From: Bacterioplanes sp.
GTDB lineage: Bacteria; Pseudomonadota; Gammaproteobacteria; Pseudomonadales; Oceanobacteraceae
DNA length: 64,000 nt
Assembly (NCBI GenBank): GCA_014859445.1
Contig: JACUUC010000006.1
Coordinates: forward strand, 1-64,000
Direction of reading: 5' to 3'
A program made the position numbers and the translations under genes. This document shows positions 27,028 to 36,696 of this stretch, one piece after another (position 1 is the first letter of the stretch; every line of letters begins with the position of its first letter). Below the pieces are notes generated by a model that worked only from the letters and a program-made list of their open reading frames with translations, was not told the origin of the DNA and did not search any database.

Positions 27028-28493
27028 TCCGCATTGACTGCTCGGTCTTTCGCCCAATGACGCAACGCTTGTAACCGTTCGGCCATGGTAACGGACAAAG
27101 GTTGAGTACGCTGAATTTCACCCAACAAGGTATCGGTATTGATACTGTGTTGCTGGTTGCTGACGGCATGCCATGCCGACACCACCACTTGTTCAAGCTC
27201 GGCCCCTGAATAACCCTCACTCATGTCTGCCAGCAGGGGTAAATCAAAGGCCTCTACATCAAACCCTCGCTTTCGCAAATGAATGGCCAAAATGGCCTGA
27301 CGCACCGGAGCCTGTGGCAAATCGACAAAGAACAATTCGTCTAAACGACCTTTACGAATCAGCTCTGGTGGCAGCGCCTGAATATTATTGGCGGTAGCGA
27401 CAATAAACACTGGTTTCTTATGCTCGGCCAACCAAGTCAGTAATGTACCCAATAAACGTTGGCTCACACCCGCGTCATTGCTGTCTTGACCAAGCCCCTT
27501 TTCCACTTCGTCCATCCAGACCACGCAAGGCGACATGGTTTCCGCCAAGGCTAAGGCCTCACGCAGGTTACGCTCGGTTTCACCAAAAAACTTGTTATAC
27601 AGCGCACCAAAATCCAGCCGCAATAACGGCACCCCCCAAGAACCGGCGACGGCTTTTGCCGCCAAACTTTTGCCGCTACCTTGCACACCAAATAACATCA
27701 TCCCACGTGGGCGAAGACTATCGTCGGCACTTAAAAATGCGTTTTGACGGCGAGCTAACCACTCTTTCATCACGGTTAAACCAGCAACTTCGCTAAAGCG
27801 CGCGGTATCGAACTCAAAACTCATCACGCCATCCATGTCCAACAACTTCATCTTCGCTTGGCTAATGGCTGGCACATCGTCTTGCGTGATCGCTCCGTCA
27901 TCGACAATCACACCGCGCACCAAGCGCCGCGCATCGGATAACGTTAAACCACGTAAATTGGCCACAATTTGGCGTAACGTATTGGGGTCGGTTTTCACAC
28001 GACGACCGGTGCTGCGAGAAAAACGTTGCGCTTCTTCCCGTACCAAGGCGGTCAATTGCGCTTCGTCGGGCAAGTGGAGAGTAAAACTGGCAGACAGCCG
28101 CTGCAATTCAGCAGGCGCTTTCAATTGATGACTGAGTAACACAATGGTTTTACCAAGACGTTCGTATTGCAACGCAATGTCCTTAACAAGGCGAATAACC
28201 AACGGCTCTTCTAAAAAAGGATGCAAATCACAAAAGACAAACAAACCACCATGATCTCGTTGTTTGAGTGCTTTTAACGCATCCACTGGCGCTTCGGTAC
28301 TTTTTTCGGCGACGTCTTCGCCAAATCCTAAGCGACGTAGGCCATCGGTCATGGTCCACTGTTGCAGAGCCTGACCGCGCTGCACGGCAAGACGAGTCAA
28401 CAGCTCTAAAGCACGCGCTTCTTCGTGAGTCTCAATCAATAAAATGGGAATATGGCGGTCCAATAATAGGTTGAGGTCGTGTATGTCTTGCAT
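27024..28493 (-). CDS. AAA+ ATPase, Ycf46-like
   Basis: This 489-residue protein resembles the bacterial/cyanobacterial Ycf46-type AAA family. The N-terminal half (to about 240) lacks a P-loop. The C-terminal AAA module has Walker A GVQGSGKS, the pore-type LYNKFFGETERNLREAL, Walker B VVWMDEVEKGL, sensor IVATANNI and the arginine-finger region ELIRKGRLDE. Its biological role is not known. It ends four bases inside the convergent RetS-like gene and is divergent from coq7. Confidence 0.83.
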   Translation of the reverse strand: MQDIHDLNLLLDRHIPILLIETHEEARALELLTRLAVQRGQALQQWTMTDGLRRLGFGEDVAEKSTEAPVDALKALKQRDHGGLFVFCDLHPFLEEPLVIRLVKDIALQYERLGKTIVLLSHQLKAPAELQRLSASFTLHLPDEAQLTALVREEAQRFSRSTGRRVKTDPNTLRQIVANLRGLTLSDARRLVRGVIVDDGAITQDDVPAISQAKMKLLDMDGVMSFEFDTARFSEVAGLTVMKEWLARRQNAFLSADDSLRPRGMMLFGVQGSGKSLAAKAVAGSWGVPLLRLDFGALYNKFFGETERNLREALALAETMSPCVVWMDEVEKGLGQDSNDAGVSQRLLGTLLTWLAEHKKPVFIVATANNIQALPPELIRKGRLDELFFVDLPQAPVRQAILAIHLRKRGFDVEAFDLPLLADMSEGYSGAELEQVVVSAWHAVSNQQHSINTDTLLGEIQRTQPLSVTMAERLQALRHWAKDRAVNAD

Positions 28494-28596
28494 GTTGCCT
28501 GTCGTCCTTACCCAAGATGAATGTTTACTATACCTGATTTAACTCATGCGTCGCGTGCGCAGATCACGTAAAATGAGGAAAATTTCGGAGGTTGTT

Positions 28597-29247
28597 ATGA
28601 CTGCAAAGAACCGTCAATACTCGCTGGTTGATCGTTTCATTCAAAATGCCGACCAAGCTTTGCGCACCTTGATTCCAGGTGCGGCCAATGCCGATCGTCC
28701 ATCGCCGGCGTTACAACGCCCTCATGCAACACTCGATGAGCAAGAGCGTAAACATGCTGCCGGGCTGATGCGCATCAATCACACCGGTGAAGTCTGTGCA
28801 CAAGCCTTGTATCAAGGCCAAGCCTTAACAGCAAAACTGCCGGAAGTCCGTGCTGCAATGGACGAAGCCGCCCGTGAAGAAATCGATCATCTGGTGTGGT
28901 GTGAGCAACGATTGCATCAGTTGAACAGTCATACCAGCCTTTTGAATCCCGTATTTTATGGGTTGTCATTCGGCATTGGCGCAGTGGCCGGTAAAATCAG
29001 CGACCGAGTGAGTTTGGGGTTTGTTGCCGCGACCGAGCAGCAAGTGTGTAAGCACCTAACTCAGCACATGACAGAGTTACCGGTACAGGATGAACAAAGC
29101 AAAGCCGTGTTGTTGCAAATGCTCGAAGACGAAGCCAAGCATGCCGCAACGGCACTCGATGCTGGCGGTCATGTGTTTCCTTGGCCGGTTAAGCTAGTGA
29201 TGACAGGGCTGTCTAAGGTGATGACGAAATCGGTCTATCGCGTTTAG
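28597..29247 (+). CDS. coq7: Demethoxyubiquinone hydroxylase Coq7
   Basis: This di-iron hydroxylase adds the last hydroxyl in ubiquinone synthesis. The iron-binding Glu/His motifs are visible in [29 protein letters not shown], and [13 protein letters not shown] near the C-terminus. The ATG at 28597 with GGAGGT 4 bases upstream gives 216 residues, the family length; the upstream frame is not needed. It is followed by a strong bidirectional terminator that also serves ilvIH. Confidence 0.94.
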   Translation: MTAKNRQYSLVDRFIQNADQALRTLIPGAANADRPSPALQRPHATLDEQERKHAAGLMRINHTGEVCAQALYQGQALTAKLPEVRAAMDEAAREEIDHLVWCEQRLHQLNSHTSLLNPVFYGLSFGIGAVAGKISDRVSLGFVAATEQQVCKHLTQHMTELPVQDEQSKAVLLQMLEDEAKHAATALDAGGHVFPWPVKLVMTGLSKVMTKSVYRV

Positions 29248-29262
29248 CTGCATAGCGAACAA

Positions 29263-29292
29263 AAAAAGGGCCATATTAAAATGGCCCTTTTT
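29263..29292. terminator. Bidirectional terminator between coq7 and ilvH
   Basis: A perfect 12-bp stem (AAAAAGGGCCAT / ATGGCCCTTTTT) with a 6-base loop lies between the convergent coq7 and ilvH genes. A- and T-runs at the ends allow Rho-independent termination in either direction. Confidence 0.85.
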
Positions 29293-29336
29293 GTCGTACT
29301 CGGTTGATGCCGTTTTGACACCAACCACGCCGATAC

Positions 29337-29828
29337 TTACAAGCTCAACACTTTCTCGCCGCGAGCAATACCCGACACACCGGTACGCACTGTTTCCAGG
29401 ACACAACCTGGGCCAATGGCTTCAATAAAGGCTTCAAGTTTGTCACTCGTTCCTGTCAATTGAATGGTGTATACGCTCGGGCTCACGTCAACTATCTGAC
29501 CGCGAAAAATGTCCGCCGTACGTTTGATTTCTGCGCGCTGCGCCCCCACGGCTTTGATTTTAATCAGCATTAACTCACGTTCAATGTGAGCGCCTTCTGA
29601 CAAATCCACCAGTTTCACCACTTCGATCAATTTGTTCAGATGCTTGGTGATCTGTTCAATTTTATGATCATCACCTGTGGTGGTCATGGTCAAACGAGAC
29701 AAGGTCGAATCTTCCGTTGGCGCAACGGTTAGCGTTTCAATGTTGTAACCACGTTGCGCAAACAAGCCAACCACGCGCGACAGTGCCCCAGGTTCGTTTT
29801 CTAACAAAATCGAAATAATGTGTCTCAT
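29337..29828 (-). CDS. ilvH: Acetolactate synthase small (regulatory) subunit
   Basis: This ACT-domain subunit gives valine feedback control and full activity to acetolactate synthase. The N-terminal ACT domain has ISILLENEPGALSRVVGLFAQRGYNIETLTV; the C-terminal half carries the second ACT-like domain. The ATG at 29828 gives MRHIISILL, the family start, and lies 2 bases after the ilvI stop; the frame extending into ilvI is discounted. Its 163 residues are standard. Cotranscription with ilvI is clear. Confidence 0.95.
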   Translation of the reverse strand: MRHIISILLENEPGALSRVVGLFAQRGYNIETLTVAPTEDSTLSRLTMTTTGDDHKIEQITKHLNKLIEVVKLVDLSEGAHIERELMLIKIKAVGAQRAEIKRTADIFRGQIVDVSPSVYTIQLTGTSDKLEAFIEAIGPGCVLETVRTGVSGIARGEKVLSL

Positions 29829-29830
29829 GA

Positions 29831-31555
29831 TTAGGTCCGCTCCGTCTTGCTCAACCACATATCGCGCATAGAACCTAATGGTACCTGCATGGGGTATACG
29901 TGCTCTTCTGGATCAACAGCAACATCCAAAAACACCAGACGATCATTGTATTTGGTAAAGGTATCTTCCAACGCTTGCGCTAGATTATCGCGCTCGGTCA
30001 CTTTAATACCAATATGACCATAGGCTTCAACCAACTTCACAAAGTCGGGTAATGACTCCATGTACGAGTTGGAATGACGGCCTTCGTAATTCATGTCTTG
30101 CCACTGACGAACCATACCCAGTGAACCATTATTCAGACACAGAATTTTCACCGGAATGCCATACTGCAAGCAGGTAGACAATTCTTGAATGTTCATCTGA
30201 ATGGAACCTTCGCCGGTAACACACACCACCATGTCATCCGGGAAATTCATTTTGATACCCATCGCTGCTGGGAAACCAAAGCCCATAGTGCCCAAGCCAC
30301 CGGAGTTGATCCAACGATTGGGCTTATCAAACTTGTAGTATTGCGCCGCAAACATTTGATGCTGACCTACATCCGACGTGATAAACGCATCGCCTTTGGT
30401 GGCTGTCCACAGGGCTTCAATCACCTCTTGTGGTTTCATCAGCTGGCTTTCGTTTTTATCGAAACGGCCACCATGACGCAAACGCCACTCGTCAATTTGC
30501 TTCCACCAAGACGCAATGGCCGCTTCATCGGGCTGCTCATTGGCTTCATCCAACAGCGCCATCATTTCATCCAATACGTTACCGACTGGGCCAACAATGG
30601 GCACGTCGGCAATGATGGTTTTTGAAATCGACGATGGGTCGATGTCGATGTGAATGAACTTGGCATCAGGACAGAACTTACTGGTCGCATTGGTCACGCG
30701 ATCGTCGAAACGAGCACCAATACAAACGACGACGTCGGCATGATGCATGGCCATATTGGCCTCGTAACTACCGTGCATACCCAACATACCTAAGAAACGT
30801 TGGCCCGTACCTGGATAGGCACCTAAGCCCATCAAGGTATTGGTGCAGGGGTAATTCAAGCGATCAACTAATGCACGCAACTTGTCGGAGCTGCCATCAA
30901 TAATCACGCCACCACCGGAATAGATAACGGGACGCTTGGCTTTTAAAATTAACTCAACGGCCTTTTTAATTTGACCTGAGTGACCGCGCTGCGGTGGCGA
31001 GTACGAACGCAACTTCACCTTTTTCGGGTAGTTGTACTCATAACGCTCATTCGGCATGGTCATGTCTTTTGGAATATCAATCACCACCGGCCCAGGACGA
31101 CCTGTGCCAGCAATGTAAAATGCCTTGGCAACAATTTCAGGAATGTCTTCAGGACGCTTAACACTGAAGCTGTGTTTCACAATCGGACGAGACACGCCCA
31201 GCATGTCGGTTTCTTGGAAGGCGTCGTCACCTACCAAATGGCTCATTACCTGACCGGCAATGACCACCATAGGAATCGAGTCGGTAAACGCGGTAGCAAT
31301 ACCGGTAATTGTATTGGTCGCACCAGGACCCGACGTTACCATGACCACACCCGGTTTACCGGTTGCGCGTGCATAACCATCGGCCATGTGCGCAGCAGCC
31401 TGCTCATGACGCACCAACACGTGCTTAACAGCACTTTGTTTATACACGGCATCATAGACGTGCAATAACGAACCGCCTGGGTAACCATAAATATATTCAA
31501 CACCGGACTCGTGTAGCGCCCGTACTAACATTTCTCCGCCGGAAAGTAATTCCAC
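29831..31555 (-). CDS. ilvI: Acetolactate synthase large (catalytic) subunit
   Basis: This thiamine-diphosphate enzyme makes acetolactate or acetohydroxybutyrate, the first common step to Val, Leu and Ile. It has [14 protein letters not shown] with the catalytic Glu region [33 protein letters not shown], and the ThDP-binding [19 protein letters not shown]...[13 protein letters not shown] place the start at GTG 31555, because AGAGGA lies 7 bases upstream; an upstream GTG at 31573 would add six residues and overlap that site. The product is 574 residues. A long, structured leader precedes it. Confidence 0.95.
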   Translation of the reverse strand: MELLSGGEMLVRALHESGVEYIYGYPGGSLLHVYDAVYKQSAVKHVLVRHEQAAAHMADGYARATGKPGVVMVTSGPGATNTITGIATAFTDSIPMVVIAGQVMSHLVGDDAFQETDMLGVSRPIVKHSFSVKRPEDIPEIVAKAFYIAGTGRPGPVVIDIPKDMTMPNERYEYNYPKKVKLRSYSPPQRGHSGQIKKAVELILKAKRPVIYSGGGVIIDGSSDKLRALVDRLNYPCTNTLMGLGAYPGTGQRFLGMLGMHGSYEANMAMHHADVVVCIGARFDDRVTNATSKFCPDAKFIHIDIDPSSISKTIIADVPIVGPVGNVLDEMMALLDEANEQPDEAAIASWWKQIDEWRLRHGGRFDKNESQLMKPQEVIEALWTATKGDAFITSDVGQHQMFAAQYYKFDKPNRWINSGGLGTMGFGFPAAMGIKMNFPDDMVVCVTGEGSIQMNIQELSTCLQYGIPVKILCLNNGSLGMVRQWQDMNYEGRHSNSYMESLPDFVKLVEAYGHIGIKVTERDNLAQALEDTFTKYNDRLVFLDVAVDPEEHVYPMQVPLGSMRDMWLSKTERT

Positions 31556-31800
31556 CGTACTATCCTCTTTCACAAGCTCTGGGATGAGCGTAATAACTGA
31601 ATGGTCTGTGCGATACTGAGCCCTATCAACTGAGGTGCTCTCAGGCTGGATGATTAACTTTTAGTTACTCATCAGGTTCTCGTGGCCTGGTCGAGGACGT
31701 CGAGTCTGAACTGGGTCGGAGGATAACCGCACCAGAGGCCGTCGTTTCAAGTCAGCGGCATGGGTGAGCCGTCTGGTGTGTTCTTGAAAAAGGCCATGCA
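31556..31800 (-). promoter_or_regulatory. Structured leader of ilvIH, possible attenuator
   Basis: About 240 bases of leader separate the promoter from ilvI. On the minus strand three inverted repeats are visible: an 11-bp arm pair with one mismatch and a 3-base loop (31649-31673), a 5-bp stem (31630-31644), and a 7-bp pair CACCAGA/TCTGGTG (31730-31736 with 31772-31778). A short reading frame of 23 codons (GTG at 31732, stop at 31661-31663) ends inside the first hairpin. It contains some Leu and Val but is not rich in them. A translation-coupled attenuator or conserved cis-RNA is inferred. Confidence 0.5.
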
Positions 31801-31828
31801 ATTCTAGCAGCAACGAACAAATTGTCCA
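31801..31828 (-). promoter_or_regulatory. Sigma-70 promoter for ilvIH
   Basis: On the minus strand TGGACA (31828-31823) and TAGAAT (31806-31801) are separated by 16 bases, each differing from consensus at one position. Transcription would begin near 31794, leaving a leader of roughly 240 bases before ilvI. Confidence 0.6.
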
Positions 31829-31916
31829 CCCTAAAAAACCCCTGAAAACCTTGACAATTCGTAGGGTTTATCTCATGTTCGTCGATCGAATCATCAACGC
31901 TAACTAGGAGAGTGAC
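31829..31916. other. Upstream region of the DUF4124 gene, remainder of a >300-base gap
   Basis: This completes the 361-base gap between ilvI and the DUF4124 gene. A perfect TTGACA occurs at 31851-31856 on the plus strand, but no convincing -10 lies 16-18 bases beyond it. AGGAG at the end is the ribosome-binding site of the next gene. Confidence 0.4.
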
Positions 31917-32360
31917 GTGGGATTTTACCGTTCTTCGTTGTTATTGATCGGCCTACTGAGCATGGCAGCCATCACACACGCACAAACGGTGTATCGTTGG
32001 GTCGATGAACACGGCCAAACGCATTTCAGCGAACACCCTCGTCCCGGAATGAACGATGAGAGCATCACCCTCAAAGTAACGCCCGCTCGCCCGGCGACAC
32101 AGGGTGATCATCACGAGCAAGGCAACACACAATCCGTTACAACACGAACACCACCCCAAGAACCCGAAAAAACCGTCGCACTGAGTCCGGCACAAGCACA
32201 GCAACTTTGCCGCGATGCACGACAGGCACTGACCCTATTGAGTGAACGTTTTAATCGTCGTTTTGTGCAACCAGATGGCAGTGTACGACCATTAACGGAT
32301 GAAGAGCGTGCCGCACAAACCCGAACAGCCAACGACGCCATTGCACGGTACTGTCGTTAA
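31917..32360 (+). CDS. Exported DUF4124 domain protein
   Basis: This 147-residue protein begins with a signal peptide (cleavage likely after THA, residue 22), followed by a DUF4124 domain (VYRWVDEHGQTHFSEHPRPG), a Pro/Thr-rich middle and a basic C-terminal helix. DUF4124 proteins are small periplasmic proteins of unknown role, common in gammaproteobacteria. The GTG start has AGGAG 6 bases upstream. It sits between ilvI and the convergent pgeF, 19 bases from the pgeF stop. Confidence 0.8.
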   Translation: MGFYRSSLLLIGLLSMAAITHAQTVYRWVDEHGQTHFSEHPRPGMNDESITLKVTPARPATQGDHHEQGNTQSVTTRTPPQEPEKTVALSPAQAQQLCRDARQALTLLSERFNRRFVQPDGSVRPLTDEERAAQTRTANDAIARYCR

Positions 32361-32379
32361 TCGTACGTTCGTTAAAGAA

Positions 32380-33096
32380 TCAATAACGCCAAATCAGGCT
32401 GGCCATACGTCCAGTGACAGACAGTCGGCGATACGAATAATATCGATCATCACTGACACTGCATTGATCGCCACCATAGACGTGAGTCACGCCACAACGA
32501 TGCAACTGCCAGCGTGCCAGTGCGTATAAGTCCGCAAAATAGCGATCGCCTTGTCCTTTACGAAAACAGGCACTTGGCGCTTGCGCAAATGCGGCTTTCA
32601 CCTCAGGCCCCACCTCAAACGCATTAGGGCCAATCGCCACCCCCAGATACGCCCAAATCGGCACCTGTCGATCAAACCGCGCCAATGCTTGTATCACAAT
32701 ACCCGCCGCCAATCCACGCCAACCGGCATGCACGGCAGCCACTTGTCGACCATCAGCACTGGCGAACAATATGGGCAAGCAGTCGGCGGTCAATACCGCA
32801 CAGGCCATGCCCATTTCGTTGGTATAACAACCGTCAGCTTCTAGCGTCACGCGATTCGAGCATGCTCGAACCACCTCGGTTCCATGCACTTGCTGCAACC
32901 ATTGAATATGGCGCACACCCACCAAATCTCGCCACAGCTGTTGTCGCTGGCAAAGCACTCGCTTGGCATCGTCATCAACGTGCAAGGCCAAGTTATGTGT
33001 GCCATACGGATTATCGACACCGATGGCCTCATCACTACACGTTAACGCAATGGCAATACCGGCGGGCATTGGCCAGGCGGGGTAGATCACCGCCAT
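32380..33096 (-). CDS. pgeF: Peptidoglycan editing factor PgeF (YfiH, laccase-domain)
   Basis: This 238-residue protein of the DUF152/YfiH family has the metal-binding residues in QQVHGTEV, TADCLPILFA and VAAVHAGWRGLAAG, and a closing CSVSDDRYYSYRR. The family has been assigned peptidoglycan editing (removal of mis-incorporated L-Ser) and nucleoside-cleaving activity; the older laccase label is doubtful. It lies 16 bases after rluD on the same strand, the common rluD-pgeF order. clpB, which often follows, is absent; the DUF4124 gene occupies that side. Confidence 0.92.
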   Translation of the reverse strand: MAVIYPAWPMPAGIAIALTCSDEAIGVDNPYGTHNLALHVDDDAKRVLCQRQQLWRDLVGVRHIQWLQQVHGTEVVRACSNRVTLEADGCYTNEMGMACAVLTADCLPILFASADGRQVAAVHAGWRGLAAGIVIQALARFDRQVPIWAYLGVAIGPNAFEVGPEVKAAFAQAPSACFRKGQGDRYFADLYALARWQLHRCGVTHVYGGDQCSVSDDRYYSYRRLSVTGRMASLIWRY

Positions 33097-33112
33097 GTGT
33101 TAACCATCGCCA

Positions 33113-34081
33113 TCAATATTCGTCATCACGAGTGCTGGCATCGGCGGCCAGTACTGCCAATAAATGCTGAAAATCGTCGGGTAAATCGCTACTCCACTCC
33201 ATCCACTCTTCGGTTTCTGGGTGCAATAGCCCAAGCTCCCGCGCATGCAAAGCTTGCCGTGGGAAGCTGGCCAGTAAATCGCGCAGCTCTGTACCCACCC
33301 CTTTGGCGAGTCGAGTCCGTGCCGCGTAAGCCGCATCCCCCACCAACGGATGACCAATATGCGCCATGTGCACACGAATTTGATGGGTGCGGCCGGTTTC
33401 TAATTTACAGCGCACATGCGTATGGGTAGGAAATTTCTTGATGACACGGTAATGAGTAATGGATTCTTTCCCCATCGGATTCACTGCCATTTTGGTTCGC
33501 TGTGTACCATGACGACTGATGGGTTCATCAACAACGCCACCGCCAGTCATGTGCCCTTGCACGACGGCTTCGTATTCGCGCCCCATGGTGCGTTTTTGCA
33601 ACTGCTTCACCAAGCTGGTTTGCGCCTGTAGTGTTTTCGCCACCACCATCAAACCGGTCGTATCTTTATCCAATCGGTGCACAATGCCGGCACGAGGAAT
33701 ATTGATTAACCCCGGAATATGATGCAGCAAGCCGTTTAACAAGGTGCCTTGACGATTACCCGCCGCTGGGTGAACCACCAAACCGGCCGGTTTATTGAGG
33801 ACGAGAATGTGTTCATCTTCAAAAACGATGTTCAACGGTATGTCTTCGGCCAACCATTCGCCTTCGGCTTGCAATTCGGTACTGAGTTGCAGCACCTCCC
33901 CCCCCACCAACTTATCGCGACCGCGCCAAACCTTGCCGTCGACGGTCAACTGTCCATCTTTAATCCACTGCTGCAATCGTGAACGGGAGTACGTTGGAAA
34001 TAACTGCGCCGCCACTTGATCAAGGCGTTTGTTTCCGGCATCGAACGGTACATCGACACGTTCTGTAATCTGATTTGACAT
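33113..34081 (-). CDS. rluD: 23S rRNA pseudouridine synthase RluD
   Basis: RluD makes pseudouridines 1911, 1915 and 1917 in helix 69 of 23S rRNA. An S4-like RNA-binding domain (RLDQVAAQLFPTYSRSRLQQWI) precedes the catalytic domain with the active-site Asp in HRLDKDTTGLMVVAK, and TGRTHQIRVHMAHIGHPLVGD. The ATG at 34081 is preferred over a TTG at 34096. It is divergent from bamD across 113 bases, an arrangement widely conserved in gammaproteobacteria. Confidence 0.94.
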   Translation of the reverse strand: MSNQITERVDVPFDAGNKRLDQVAAQLFPTYSRSRLQQWIKDGQLTVDGKVWRGRDKLVGGEVLQLSTELQAEGEWLAEDIPLNIVFEDEHILVLNKPAGLVVHPAAGNRQGTLLNGLLHHIPGLINIPRAGIVHRLDKDTTGLMVVAKTLQAQTSLVKQLQKRTMGREYEAVVQGHMTGGGVVDEPISRHGTQRTKMAVNPMGKESITHYRVIKKFPTHTHVRCKLETGRTHQIRVHMAHIGHPLVGDAAYAARTRLAKGVGTELRDLLASFPRQALHARELGLLHPETEEWMEWSSDLPDDFQHLLAVLAADASTRDDEY

Positions 34082-34194
34082 AGTAACTCGGAACAATAGG
34101 CCCTAGAGCGTATCGAACAACTCTGTGTTGGGGCCGTTAAGGGAATGTGCTTTAATGCATCGACTGAATTATACCACTATTAGGAACAGACTCC

Positions 34195-35013
34195 ATGAAA
34201 GCCCGTTGGTTGCTGCTAGTTGCCCTTGTGCTGTTGAGCGCGTGCTCCGGTAAAAACACTCAAACACAAGAGTTAAGCGAGCAACAATATTACCAAGAAG
34301 CGCAAAAAGCCTTAGATAACAACAACTTCCTAGTAGCCATTGATCGCTTGCGGCAATTAGAGGCGCGCTACCCTTTTGGTATCTACGCCGAACAAGCGCA
34401 ACTCGAAATGATGTACGCGCAGTACAAAATGTCAGACCTAGCCAGCGTATTAGCCATTTCTGAACGTTTCATTCGCTTACACCCACTGCATCCACAAGTG
34501 GATTATGCCTATTATTTACGCGGCGTGGCCACATACGAAATGGGTTTTGCGTTTATGGATCGTTACTTTAATGATGGCAACATGGAACGTGATCCGACGC
34601 CATTACGAGATGCGTTTCAGCACTTTAATGAGTTACTACTGCGCTATCCAGACAGTCAGTATGCAGCCGATGCGCGCGCGCGTATGGTGTATATCAAACA
34701 ACGTCTTGCCACACATGAAATCAGTGTCGCCCAGTATCAAATGAAGCGACATTCATTCATTGCCGCGGCCAACCGTGCCAGCCATGTGATCACAAGCTAT
34801 CCACGCACACCGGCTGTAGCCGATGCGCTGGCCCTGCAGGTAGAAGCGTATCGTCAACTGCAGTTGTTTGAAGAAGCCGACAAGGCACTGGCTTTACTCA
34901 AACTCAACTTCCCCAATCATGTTCAGTTGCGAGACGGACGTTTCATTGACAGCGGATTAGCCGAAGTCGATAGACGCTCATTGTTGAGCGTCATCACCTT
35001 CGGTTTGCTCTAA
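34195..35013 (+). CDS. bamD: Outer membrane assembly lipoprotein BamD
   Basis: BamD is the essential lipoprotein of the beta-barrel assembly machine. It has a signal peptide with the lipobox LLSAC (Cys at about residue 18) and TPR-type repeats: YYQEAQKALDNNNF, AIDRLRQLEARYPFG, then FQHFNELLLRYPDSQYAADARARM. Its 272 residues are standard. AGGA lies 9 bases before the ATG. It is divergent from rluD and convergent with nadE, 24 bases away. Confidence 0.95.
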   Translation: MKARWLLLVALVLLSACSGKNTQTQELSEQQYYQEAQKALDNNNFLVAIDRLRQLEARYPFGIYAEQAQLEMMYAQYKMSDLASVLAISERFIRLHPLHPQVDYAYYLRGVATYEMGFAFMDRYFNDGNMERDPTPLRDAFQHFNELLLRYPDSQYAADARARMVYIKQRLATHEISVAQYQMKRHSFIAAANRASHVITSYPRTPAVADALALQVEAYRQLQLFEEADKALALLKLNFPNHVQLRDGRFIDSGLAEVDRRSLLSVITFGLL

Positions 35014-35037
35014 GACACCGTTAATAAAGCGCGCAGG

Positions 35038-36675
35038 CTACATACCAGCGCGCCAACCTTGCGTAATCGGGTAACGACGATCACGACCAAAGCCACGCTG
35101 ACTGACCCGCACACCGATCGGTGCTTGGCGACGCTTGTATTCGCTCAAATCCACTAAGCGCAGCACGCGCAATACATCCTCAGTGGCAAAACCTTGCGCC
35201 ACAATGGCATCCGCGCTCAAATCTTGCTCAATATAAGCGTGCAAAATGGCATCCAATACCGGATAAGGTGGCAGGCTATCTTCATCGCGCTGATCCGGTG
35301 CCAGTTCTGCTGAGGGTGGGCGATCAATCACCCGCTGCGGGATCACATAGCCTAATTCATTGCGATAACGCGCCAACTCAAACACCTGTGTTTTATACAC
35401 ATCTTTGAGTGCGTTGTAGCCACCGCACATATCACCATAGAGTGTGGCATAACCGACGGCCATTTCACTTTTATTGCCCGTAGTCAGTACCATTGAGCCG
35501 GTTTTATTGGACAGTGCCATCAACAACACCGCACGACAGCGCGATTGTAAATTTTCTTCGGTGGTGTCTTTTGGCAGTCCCGCAAAACTCGGTGCCAAGG
35601 TCGTTAAAAATGCATCAACCATGGGCTCGATGGATAATGATTGATAACGCACGCCCATGCGTTCAGCTTGCTCTGCCGCATCGGTTTTACTCATATCCGA
35701 CGTATACGCATACGGCATCATCACCGCATGAACTCGCTCGGCCCCTAGCGCATCGACAGCAATGGCCAGTGACAAGGCCGAATCAATGCCGCCCGATAAG
35801 CCCAGCAACACACCGTGAAATCCATTAAATTGCACATAGTCGCGCAAACCAACCACCAGCGCTTGATACACATTCGCGAGCGTTGAGGTTTCCAGTTCGG
35901 TGGTGGCCGATAGCGCCTCGCAAGTGGAGGGCTGTCCCGTGTTTGGTTGCCAACGCCAGAGTCCCAAAGCGGTTTGCCAACTGGGCAAACGCAGAAACAC
36001 CTCACCTTCGGCATCGACCGCGAAAGAATGACCATCAAACACCAATTCATCCTGACCACCGACTTGATTCACATACACAATCGGCGTCTGGTGACGACGG
36101 GCATGGTGACTCACCAATTGCTCGCGCTGAATGGCTTTTTCGCTGTGAAACGGCGACGCATTCAAATTCAAAATCAGTTCAGCCCCAGCAGCCACACTGT
36201 CCGCAATCGGCTCGTCGTGCCAAATGTCTTCACACACCGTTAGAGCAATGCGATGACCCATGACATCAACGACTAAGGGAGCATCACCCGAGGTAAAATA
36301 GCGCTGCTCATCGAACACTTGATAATTCGGCAGGCAACGCTTGCGATACACTCCTAAGCACTGCCCCTCATGCCAGATAGCGGCACAGTTATACAGCTTA
36401 CCTTCTCGCCGAAGTGGATAACCAATGGCAATGGCGATGTCGTGACTGGCTTTCGCAACAACCGTTAAGGCGTGCTCAACACGAGCCTGCAAACTGGGCC
36501 TTAATAACAAATCTTCCGGCGGATAACCGGTTAACGCCAACTCACTGAACACCACCAGTTGCGCCCCAGCATCAGCCGCTTGACGTGCAACATCCAGTAC
36601 TTGCTGGCTATTTTCAGGAATACTTCCCACACGGAAATTACGTTGGGCCATAGCAATGATCAGTGACTGTGTCAT
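35038..36675 (-). CDS. nadE: Glutamine-dependent NAD+ synthetase NadE
   Basis: NadE amidates deamido-NAD using ammonia from glutamine. The N-terminal nitrilase-type glutaminase domain shows the triad Glu in FSELALTGYPPEDLLLR, Lys in YRKRCLPNYQVFDEQRYF and Cys in LTVCEDIW. The C-terminal synthetase domain begins with the P-loop LSGGIDSALSLAIAVDALG and includes TGNKSEMAVGYATLYGDMCGG. Its 545 residues are typical of the two-domain form. It diverges from pilS with only 21 bases between starts. Confidence 0.96.
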   Translation of the reverse strand: MTQSLIIAMAQRNFRVGSIPENSQQVLDVARQAADAGAQLVVFSELALTGYPPEDLLLRPSLQARVEHALTVVAKASHDIAIAIGYPLRREGKLYNCAAIWHEGQCLGVYRKRCLPNYQVFDEQRYFTSGDAPLVVDVMGHRIALTVCEDIWHDEPIADSVAAGAELILNLNASPFHSEKAIQREQLVSHHARRHQTPIVYVNQVGGQDELVFDGHSFAVDAEGEVFLRLPSWQTALGLWRWQPNTGQPSTCEALSATTELETSTLANVYQALVVGLRDYVQFNGFHGVLLGLSGGIDSALSLAIAVDALGAERVHAVMMPYAYTSDMSKTDAAEQAERMGVRYQSLSIEPMVDAFLTTLAPSFAGLPKDTTEENLQSRCRAVLLMALSNKTGSMVLTTGNKSEMAVGYATLYGDMCGGYNALKDVYKTQVFELARYRNELGYVIPQRVIDRPPSAELAPDQRDEDSLPPYPVLDAILHAYIEQDLSADAIVAQGFATEDVLRVLRLVDLSEYKRRQAPIGVRVSQRGFGRDRRYPITQGWRAGM

Positions 36676-36696
36676 GCGCTCAGGGTACTCTTTACA

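Noticed and set aside
30185-30625. 146-codon plus-strand frame within ilvI
   Set aside because: It is antisense to conserved acetolactate synthase sequence and has no start signal.
31747-31797. 16-codon leader peptide beginning with ATG at 31797 before ilvI
   Set aside because: Its start codon lies upstream of the transcript start predicted from the promoter at 31801-31828, and it has no branched-chain residue enrichment.
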